This document shows, piece after piece, positions 57,554 to 64,000 of a stretch of DNA of 64,000 nucleotides (position 1 is the stretch's first letter; each line of letters begins with the position of its first letter). The notes under the pieces were generated by a model. The model was not told where the DNA came from. It saw only the letters and a program-made list of their open reading frames with translations, and did not search any database. The stretch comes from Vulcanimicrobiota bacterium (lineage in GTDB: Bacteria > Vulcanimicrobiota > JAJTBE01). The stretch lies in NCBI GenBank assembly GCA_021107945.1, contig JAIORV010000028.1, forward strand, positions 1-64,000, read 5' to 3'. Both the position numbers and the translations under genes were made by a program.

Positions 57554-59716
57554 ATGAAAAAAAATTACCTGACATTACTGGTGTTAGTCGTCATTATCTC
57601 AATTTCAATCACATTGCCCGCTATAGCGGGTGAGAGCGCAAAAGGGAAAAAGATTGAGGGCGACACCCTGAAAAACGAAAGGGTGGGAGTTATAATCAAG
57701 CTGACCGACGGAGAATGGTATTCAAAAGAGATAACCCGGAGTATTTCGGAAATCCTGACACTTACCAGGCCGGACATCGAGGATCTAATGTTCAGCATAT
57801 CCGTATCGCCTGCGGGAATAGGCTCAAAAAATGCAAAAGACAGGCATTCCAAGCTTTCCTCATATTTGGGAGATAAATACAGGAAGGTCAAATTCGATAA
57901 GGGAAATGTCGGAGGCAAGGAGACGGACGTCCTCGTATATGACATCATCAAGGAGGAGAAGCCCGTCAAAAGAGTGACCATGCATATTCTTGTCCTGGGA
58001 AAGAACGCATATATGATACAATGTGTAACAAAAAAAGACAACTGGAAGAAGTATCAGGATCACTTTAAAAAGCTCTGCGATAATATCTCATTCATCAAGA
58101 GAAAAGTTGTTAAAAGGAAGATGAAAACAAAAAAAGCTATTAAGTTTGAAACCAACTGTATAATTACCCACCACGATCTGAATATCGATCTATACCCGAA
58201 AACCGGGAAATTCAAAGTGGAAGATAAGATCCAACTGAAGATCACAAAAGACGGCGCAGAAAAACTCCAGTTTTTTATGAATAAAATTGATGTTGATTCA
58301 ATAAAACTTGGCGAGGAGAAAATTCCATTCTCAATGGAGCATGTAGCCGGTTATAAATATTTCCTGAATATAAAACTTCCCCGGAAATATGAAAAAGGAT
58401 CCCGGATCACCCTCCACTATACGGGACATATGACCGACTACCTGTTTAGACCCGGCAAAAAACTCATAGCAGGTCTCGAAATTCTCGGCCAGGTCAGAGA
58501 AAAATCAACATTCTCATCAAATGTTTTCTATTACCCCGAGGATAAAGAAAGAACCGCCACGGGAGACATATTCATAACCGTACCCCAAGGATACAGGGCA
58601 TTAACATCGGGAGAGCTTGTAGATGTGAAAAAACAAAACGGGAGGGCGACATTCCACTGGAAATCAGATTTCACCAACCCCAGACTTCTTTCGTTTCCGT
58701 TCGCCGCCGCAAGGTATGAGAAATACTCAAAGAAGTCGAAGGCAGGCACGATGGTTGAAATATACACTTGGAAAAAGAACGGGAAGATTGCAAAAGAGCG
58801 GTTAGACTTTTCATGCGAGCTGGTTGACTATTTCAGCGACAAATTCGGAACACTCAAATTCGGAAGGCTTGCCATCGTCAACGTTCAACCCATAGAAGGT
58901 CTTACCGGGGTAAGCTTGCCCACTATGATTATGTTATCGGACAACTTCTTCAAGGCGGATGTGTCAAGGGAGATCCTGAAAAAAGACAAAGAAAAATTTT
59001 TCGCAGGAGCGATGATTTACGCCGACGAGATATCACATCAGTGGAATGCCTACACTGTGGGCTTCCCCAACGAGCTTGCCGAGGGGATATCCAAATATAC
59101 CGATGCCCTCGTGTCCGGGTACTTTTGTGGAGAAAAAACATATATGGAGCATATTCATCAAAATGCCAGGATGTACATGAGCGCAGTAGAGTACAATCCT
59201 GACGCCCCCATAATATCGAAGGAAGTCTATAATACACCCGCTTACGGACAGATTGCATTTGACAAGAACTCGGTGGCACTGCATATGTTGCGATATATGC
59301 TGGGAGACAAGAAGTTCTTTGAAGGATGGAAATATGTCTATAAGAAGTATCATGGCAAGAGGGCGAGCATACCCGAACTTCAGGAAGCAATGGAGAAATC
59401 TTACGGTAAGCCTCTGGGGTGGTTCTTCAAACAATGGTACTACAGAACAGGATACCCCGTGTATGTTGTTTCGATGAAAAAAGTTGAAAAGAAGAACGGC
59501 AAATATATCGCCACTGTTACAATAAAACAGACGCAGAAAGAAAAACCGTTCAAAATGCCTTTGGATGTAACATTAATATCGGGTGATAAAGAAAAAACAT
59601 TCCCGAAGGTGATGACAAAAGGGCGTAAACAAATCCTGACTTTCGAACTCGACTTCAAACCGGAGAAGGTCGTGATTGACAGGAATGGAGATTTGTTGAA
59701 AGAGGTGGCAAAGTAG
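57554..59716 (+). CDS. Exported M1-peptidase-like protein with altered zinc motif
   Basis: 720 residues. Signal peptide 1-25 (LPAIAGE). Residues 40-185 form a PsbP-like alpha/beta domain. Residues 200-690 follow the M1 aminopeptidase plan: N-terminal beta saddle ('ITHHDLNIDLYP ... VEDKIQLKIT'), a catalytic-like domain and a C-terminal domain ending in 'KVVIDRNGDLLKEVAK'. The zinc motif reads ADEISHQW (about 489-496) instead of HExxHxW; the second His and the later Glu (NELAEGISKY) remain. The GAMEN loop is replaced by 'GLTGVSLPTMIM'. It is probably inactive or has changed chemistry. GGAGG precedes the ATG. Confidence 0.85.
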   Translation: MKKNYLTLLVLVVIISISITLPAIAGESAKGKKIEGDTLKNERVGVIIKLTDGEWYSKEITRSISEILTLTRPDIEDLMFSISVSPAGIGSKNAKDRHSKLSSYLGDKYRKVKFDKGNVGGKETDVLVYDIIKEEKPVKRVTMHILVLGKNAYMIQCVTKKDNWKKYQDHFKKLCDNISFIKRKVVKRKMKTKKAIKFETNCIITHHDLNIDLYPKTGKFKVEDKIQLKITKDGAEKLQFFMNKIDVDSIKLGEEKIPFSMEHVAGYKYFLNIKLPRKYEKGSRITLHYTGHMTDYLFRPGKKLIAGLEILGQVREKSTFSSNVFYYPEDKERTATGDIFITVPQGYRALTSGELVDVKKQNGRATFHWKSDFTNPRLLSFPFAAARYEKYSKKSKAGTMVEIYTWKKNGKIAKERLDFSCELVDYFSDKFGTLKFGRLAIVNVQPIEGLTGVSLPTMIMLSDNFFKADVSREILKKDKEKFFAGAMIYADEISHQWNAYTVGFPNELAEGISKYTDALVSGYFCGEKTYMEHIHQNARMYMSAVEYNPDAPIISKEVYNTPAYGQIAFDKNSVALHMLRYMLGDKKFFEGWKYVYKKYHGKRASIPELQEAMEKSYGKPLGWFFKQWYYRTGYPVYVVSMKKVEKKNGKYIATVTIKQTQKEKPFKMPLDVTLISGDKEKTFPKVMTKGRKQILTFELDFKPEKVVIDRNGDLLKEVAK

Positions 59717-59738
59717 AACGGAAAGCGGAGATTGGATT

Positions 59739-59769
59739 ATGTAGGAGGGACGTCCCCGTCCCGATAATG
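59739..59769. repeat. REP-like palindrome (TAGGAGGG type)
   Basis: TGTAGGAGGGACGTCCCCGT followed by CCCGATAATGG, nearly identical to the copy at 9744-9772. It lies between two convergent genes. Confidence 0.8.
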
Positions 59770-59854
59770 GATGACAGAGAACGGATTGTGGAGAATGGAT
59801 TATATATTCCGCATTCCATATTCCGTTTTCCGTGTCCTCCGTGACTTCGGTGAG

Positions 59855-61360
59855 CTACTTCAATTTTTCCGTTCTATCTATACACTTCAATATCACCGGA
59901 TTCCCCGGCGACAATTTTAATGCCTTGTTGTAATAATGAAGAGCCTTTTTCTTTTTCAGCCTTGAATAATATGCGTCGCCGAAAAGCTTGTACCCGACCA
60001 TATATCGAATCCGCCTGTTTACCATCTTGTTGAAGAAACATTGTGGGTATTTCGGCCCCTCGGCAATTGACATATATTCGTTTATCTCATCCAATATCTC
60101 CTCAAGGGGAATCTCCTCCGGCTCATCATACATCATGTCAACCATTTCCGAGATAATGTACAATGTCTGCTTAACCTCGACCTCGGGCTGTTGAAGTTTA
60201 TTCTTATAAAGCTTCCTGTAAAATCGCTCATGACGGAACAGGTCATCAGGCGCGACATCAATCCCCAGAAAAGCTTCCTTGAAGAGAAGGGCGTATTCTC
60301 TAACGAAAAGCCCCCTTTGATAGACCGCCGGCGTCCATTTGTCCATCAATTCAACAAGCTGATCAATGTACTTTTGAGCATTCTCCTTCTTGCCCAACTC
60401 CGTGTAAAGAACCGCCAGGGACATCAATATGTCTATCCTGTAATCGTTCTTTATCTCCATTGAATCAAGGTTTTTTTCGAAATATTTTATCGCCTTCCTC
60501 CGCTCGCCCCGCAACATGGCAAGCTTTCCCAGCGAAACCTGGAGAAGGTGAAGCTCTTGATTTCCAACTTTTTTCGCTGAATCCTCCGCCGATTTTACAT
60601 CCTCTTTCCAGCGAATGTCACCCTTTAACTGCCGGTTGATAGCCCTGTGAAGATATATCTCCACCAGGAAAATTTTTCTCTGATCGTCGGGTTCGTCAAT
60701 TTCCGCCGCTTTTTTATAATACTTCAGGGCATTGTCGGGATCATCAACAAGCAGGGAATTTATTGTCAGAGAATGCAGGCTCAGTGTATTCCTATCATCC
60801 ATCTTTGCGGCCTTTATGAAAATCTTCTGTGCATTATCAAGCTTGCCCCGGCTTTTCTCCAGCTCGCCGCTCGCAATAACCGCATAAATATTGTCAGGAT
60901 TTTTCTTCAGATTGTTTTTGAGAATCTTATCCGCCTGTTTATATTGGCTCTCTTCAATCATCTTAAAAACCTTTTGCATCCCCGGATCGGACTCAGCGGT
61001 TTCAGGCTCCGTCGCTGGATAAGCCGTCTTATCCACCGACGGTGGCGGTGGAACCGGGCTTGGAGGTGGAGGCTCCTTCACCGGGGTCTCCGGTGTCGAA
61101 GGTGTTTTTGTGGGTCTCAATTTGGGCTTGGGTCTTTCCCGGGGAGGTTTCTGCTTCAGAATATCCTCCTTTTCAACCTTTTTCCTGATAACAACATTTT
61201 TAAATTTGTGCTCCATATGTACGGGAGGTTTGATTATATATTCCATTATGTAAATCAAAAAAAAATGGAACAAAAAAGCTATAATGAGGAACGTCTTGAA
61301 AGGCGTCCACCCGACCTTGCCGATTATAGGCTTTCTTTTGAATGTACGGTTGTTTTTCAA
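59855..61360 (-). CDS. Membrane-anchored TPR protein with TonB-like proline-rich linker
   Basis: 501 residues. A short basic N-tail, then one transmembrane helix (about 23-43), then a Pro/Lys-rich segment (65-115: 'KQKPPRERPKPKLRPTKTPS' and 'EPPPPSPVPPPPS') as in TonB-type proteins, then about seven TPRs from 125 to the end ('ALHYYNKALKLSPGNPVIL' last). The linker could reach across the periplasm, with the TPR part docking a partner. There is no TonB C-terminal domain. TTG start with a poor ribosome site. Partner unknown. Confidence 0.7.
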   Translation of the reverse strand: MKNNRTFKRKPIIGKVGWTPFKTFLIIAFLFHFFLIYIMEYIIKPPVHMEHKFKNVVIRKKVEKEDILKQKPPRERPKPKLRPTKTPSTPETPVKEPPPPSPVPPPPSVDKTAYPATEPETAESDPGMQKVFKMIEESQYKQADKILKNNLKKNPDNIYAVIASGELEKSRGKLDNAQKIFIKAAKMDDRNTLSLHSLTINSLLVDDPDNALKYYKKAAEIDEPDDQRKIFLVEIYLHRAINRQLKGDIRWKEDVKSAEDSAKKVGNQELHLLQVSLGKLAMLRGERRKAIKYFEKNLDSMEIKNDYRIDILMSLAVLYTELGKKENAQKYIDQLVELMDKWTPAVYQRGLFVREYALLFKEAFLGIDVAPDDLFRHERFYRKLYKNKLQQPEVEVKQTLYIISEMVDMMYDEPEEIPLEEILDEINEYMSIAEGPKYPQCFFNKMVNRRIRYMVGYKLFGDAYYSRLKKKKALHYYNKALKLSPGNPVILKCIDRTEKLK

Positions 61361-61846
61361 GGATTTGCCCGATTAAACTTTCTTAAATAGATTCCGACCT
61401 TTTTCTCCTCTCTTAATCCCCCTTTTTGAAATGGGGATATGGGGAGTGGGAATTGAATAAAGCTTTCTGAAAATAGATAATGTGGTTTTTCAAATTATAT
61501 CATAAAATTGCCGTCATGAGGTGGAAAAAAAGTGGATTTATCTTGGTCGGGAAACCGCCAGGCGGGATACAAAAGACTTGCTTTAATCCAATGATTTACC
61601 CAAAGATGGGATTATATTGATGCTCGGGGACTAATTCTGCGAAGAATCCTATGAATATTGGCTTGAGAGATCGCACGTCGTGGGTAGAGATCCTTCGCTG
61701 TGGAATAAATCGGAGGTAAGCAAACCCCGTTCTTGCCAGGATTTATTCAGGAAAGGTAAAGATCGTATTCCGCTCAGGATGACAAACCGGGGGATTCATT
61801 TACAAGAGATCATTCGCGCCCTCTGCGGTGAATAGTTACTCCGTAT
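61361..61846. other. Intergenic region with dispersed sequence
   Basis: 486 bases upstream of the TPR gene and downstream of the ABC gene. It contains 'GAGATCCTTCGCTGTGG', 'CCGCTCAGGATGACA' and 'CCCTCTGCGGTGAATAGTTA' fragments found elsewhere in the window. No gene. Confidence 0.6.
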
Positions 61847-62647
61847 TCAAGAGGTAGGTTTATCGTTATTGAACTCCACAACTTCGCCGTCTATGGAATA
61901 ATGATGCTCCTTGAGTATTTCGGAGGCAACGAATCGATTCTCAACTTTGTAGTCTTCGATAAGCTTTCCGTCACGAAGAGAAATTATACGTTGAGAATAT
62001 TGAGAAATATCATGCTCATGAGTAACCATTATTATCGTTATATTTTTCTCCTCATTAAGCTTCTGGAATATATTCATTATCTCAACGCTTGTACTCGTAT
62101 CCAGGTTTCCGGTAGGCTCATCGGCAAGGATTAAAACGGGATCATTCACAAGAGAGCGCGCTATAGCCACGCGCTGTTGCTCGCCGCCGGACATTTGAGA
62201 GGGAACATGATTAATCCTTTTTGTCAGTCCCACCGAGCGTAATGCCTCTTTCGCCTTTTCATCTCTCTCGATTGAATCGAATTTATCGGAATAAAGCATA
62301 GGCAGTTCGACATTTTCGAGAGCGGTTGTTCTTGCTAAAAGGTTGAAGCCCTGGAATACAAAACCAAGTTTAACATTGCGTATTTTCGCAAGTTCGTTTC
62401 TCGTTAACTTCGATACATCCACGTTGTCGAGCAGGTATTGGCCGTCGGTGGGTTTGTCAAGGCATCCCAGTATGTTCATAAATGTGGATTTTCCCGACCC
62501 GGACGGACCCATGACCGCAACAAACTCGCCGCTCTTTATATCCAGGGTAATTCCCCTGAGCGCGCGAACCTTGACCTCGCCCATTATATATGTCTTGACA
62601 AGATTATTCACCATTATAAGAGTATTGTTCGTGTTTTCCGCGCTCAA
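61847..62647 (-). CDS. ABC transporter ATP-binding protein (MacB/LolD group)
   Basis: 266 residues. Walker A is [17 protein letters not shown], the Q-loop is '[24 protein letters not shown]' (the LolD/MacB signature), the ABC signature is [16 protein letters not shown], Walker B is '[13 protein letters not shown]' and the H-loop is 'IIMVTHEH'. It is the motor of a MacAB-type exporter. TTG start 1 base after the stop of the adaptor gene, so it is translationally coupled. The permease is expected further downstream in the operon, but the next gene is on another transcript; it may instead be encoded upstream of the adaptor, beyond the window. Confidence 0.93.
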   Translation of the reverse strand: MSAENTNNTLIMVNNLVKTYIMGEVKVRALRGITLDIKSGEFVAVMGPSGSGKSTFMNILGCLDKPTDGQYLLDNVDVSKLTRNELAKIRNVKLGFVFQGFNLLARTTALENVELPMLYSDKFDSIERDEKAKEALRSVGLTKRINHVPSQMSGGEQQRVAIARSLVNDPVLILADEPTGNLDTSTSVEIMNIFQKLNEEKNITIIMVTHEHDISQYSQRIISLRDGKLIEDYKVENRFVASEILKEHHYSIDGEVVEFNNDKPTS

Positions 62648-62648
62648 A

Positions 62649-64000
62649 TTAGAGTCTCACCCTCATTTTCTTTCGTTTCTTCTTTTCCACGCTCTGCGAA
62701 TGGGTCATCGCCTCGGTAATAACTTCCATGCCTTCCTTCAGATCACCGGCTTTTACCTCCGAATAGGTATTGTCAGATATTCCTGTTGCAATTTTTACAA
62801 GGATGGGTTTTTTGTTTTTCAGCACCCATACCGAGGAATCAAGCTTCGGCTTTCCGCCATCCTTGCCGGGTTTCTGACCTTTCAAAGGCGTCTCTTTTTT
62901 CTTTTTCCCATTTTTCTTCTCTTTCATTTCTTTCTTCACATCTTCGGGGTACGGGAAATTGGGAATCTTATCCGGTCTGAATCTCAGCGCGGAGTTTGGC
63001 AGTTTGAGAACGTTCTTTTTAACTTCCACCGTTATGTCTGTGTTGGCAGTCATCCCGGGCTTCAATTTCATCTTATTATTGTCTGTTCTGATAATAACGT
63101 CATAAGTTACGACATTTTGATCTATATTGGGACTGGTTCTGACCTGATAGACTTTTCCGTGAAAAACGTCATCGGGGAATGCATCCACGGTGAACTTTAC
63201 TTTTTGCCCTTTTTTAACCTTACCGATATCGGCTTCGTCAACCGATGCTTTCACTTCCATTTTCTCCAGGCTCTTGGCAATCTGAAAAAGAACGGGCGCC
63301 TGGAATGAAGCCGCCACGGTCTGTCCCACATCCACCTTTCTATCTATAACAATGCCGTTTACAGGGGATTTAATTGTGCATCTGTTAACATTGATCTGTA
63401 CCTGCTCGACATCTCCCTGCGCCTGTTGTATCGAGGCAAGCGCAGAATTGACCTTGGCTTGAGACGCCCTGACCTGCGCCTTGGCGGAGCTTTTCTTTGC
63501 AATCGCCGCCTGAAGCGAGGATCTCGACGAACTCAAGCCTGATTTTGCCGATTTTATATTTGCTTTCGCCGACTCCACATTTGCCTTTGCCGATTCAAGT
63601 GCCGCGAGGGCGACTTTGTATAACATCTCGGAATTTTCCTTCTCGGAAAGAGAGATAAGCTCTTGTTTGAAAAGTTCCTTTGCCCTTTTATACTCGGCTA
63701 TTCTATTGTCAAGCTCCGCTTGCGACTTTGCCCTGTTCGCCTTCGAGGAAAGGTATGCTCCCTGTGCATTCTGTAACTGCGCCTGTGCCTTTGAAATACC
63801 CGCCTGTGCCTGATGAACGCCTGCCTCGGCATTGTGAACATTGATGCGGGAGTTGTCAAGATCCGCCTGCGATTGAGTAAACTGGGCTTTTCCGCTGTTT
63901 AACCTTGCCGTGGCTTGCAGAAGCTGAGCCAGGAATGTCGCCGGGTCGATCCTGGCAATAACCTGGTTCTCTGAAACCCTGTCGTTATAGTCAGCAAAAA
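62649..64000 (-). CDS. Periplasmic adaptor (HlyD/MacA family), 5' end beyond window
   Basis: At least 450 residues; the frame is open to the window end, so the N-terminus (signal or anchor) is missing. The visible start '(N)QVIARIDPATFLAQ' is the first half of the lipoyl motif. A long alpha-helical hairpin rich in Ala/Gln/Lys follows ('AGISKAQAQLQNAQGAYL', 'AKANIKSAKSGLSSS'), then the second lipoyl half 'CTIKSPVNGIVIDRKVDVGQTV', a beta barrel ('VKFTVDAFPDDVFHGKVYQV') and a basic tail 'KKKRKKMRVRL'. It links the ABC exporter to an outer-membrane channel. An insertion of Lys-rich sequence lies near the membrane-proximal domain. Confidence 0.92.
   Translation of the reverse strand, partial: FADYNDRVSENQVIARIDPATFLAQLLQATARLNSGKAQFTQSQADLDNSRINVHNAEAGVHQAQAGISKAQAQLQNAQGAYLSSKANRAKSQAELDNRIAEYKRAKELFKQELISLSEKENSEMLYKVALAALESAKANVESAKANIKSAKSGLSSSRSSLQAAIAKKSSAKAQVRASQAKVNSALASIQQAQGDVEQVQINVNRCTIKSPVNGIVIDRKVDVGQTVAASFQAPVLFQIAKSLEKMEVKASVDEADIGKVKKGQKVKFTVDAFPDDVFHGKVYQVRTSPNIDQNVVTYDVIIRTDNNKMKLKPGMTANTDITVEVKKNVLKLPNSALRFRPDKIPNFPYPEDVKKEMKEKKNGKKKKETPLKGQKPGKDGGKPKLDSSVWVLKNKKPILVKIATGISDNTYSEVKAGDLKEGMEVITEAMTHSQSVEKKKRKKMRVRL

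Noticed and set aside
1-64000. tRNA, rRNA or known riboswitch genes
   Set aside because: I looked for T-loop (GGTTCRAATCC-like) and common aptamer cores on both strands and saw none; a tRNAscan-SE or Infernal run would be decisive.

Overview
The window looks like chromosomal DNA of a Gram-negative bacterium from a poorly characterised phylum; I cannot name the species. The evidence for a two-membrane cell is a porin with an N-terminal SLH domain and coiled coil (52830-54905), several lipoproteins, a MacAB-like exporter and a type IV pilus or type II secretion assembly system. Such SLH porins are typical of lineages that attach the outer membrane through SLH domains (Negativicutes, Cyanobacteria, Deinococcota, Synergistota and several candidate phyla). 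Start codons are often TTG or GTG, Shine-Dalgarno sites are good, and extended -10 promoters (TGnTATAAT) recur. I see no tRNA, rRNA, CRISPR array, transposase or integrase.

Layout. 1-4300: a GspF-like protein, two paralogous arrestin-fold proteins, a DUF1844 protein, a small exported protein and a FimT-like prepilin. 4313-10000: clostripain-type protease, TPR lipoprotein, cytidylate-kinase-like protein, tatA with a phosphoribosyltransferase. 10092-11069: DUF2877. 11073-19850: an eight-gene pilus operon on the minus strand, in transcription order: PilP/GspC-like membrane protein, PilM, GspE/PilB, GspF/PilC, response regulator, GspI-like, GspJ-like and PilX-like proteins. 20400-26630: secreted C10 protease, membrane-anchored methyltransferase, degenerate transglutaminase, ChbG-type deacetylase. 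26844-33722: a plus-strand cluster with a sugar-nucleotidyltransferase, three radical SAM proteins, a PaaK-like ligase and a U32-like protein. 34-41 kb: TPR membrane protein, uvrB, a MntA/HepT toxin-antitoxin pair, a Ser/Thr kinase and a P-loop protein.

41.5-46.8 kb is the most unusual region. It is a tandem array of glycine-rich paralogues (three full genes and one 3' remnant). Units carry near-identical promoters and their own intrinsic terminators, and the same promoter element also stands before a PQQ-like beta-propeller gene. A roughly 560-bp non-coding block with nested inverted repeats sits inside the array. 46.8-49.6 kb holds a sucD/sucC-type ADP-forming acyl-CoA synthetase pair whose beta subunit carries a C-terminal cysteine-rich ferredoxin-like domain. 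49.8-64 kb: glycine-rich membrane protein, metallochaperone, polyglycine lipoprotein, SLH porin, class I aldolase, ParB, an M1-peptidase-like exported protein with an altered zinc motif, a TPR protein and the ABC/MFP exporter, cut by the window end.

Intergenic DNA is full of dispersed palindromic (REP-like) repeats. Three genes (gspE, the transglutaminase-like gene and the glycine-rich family) have degenerate duplicate 3' ends nearby, which suggests repeated local duplication and decay.
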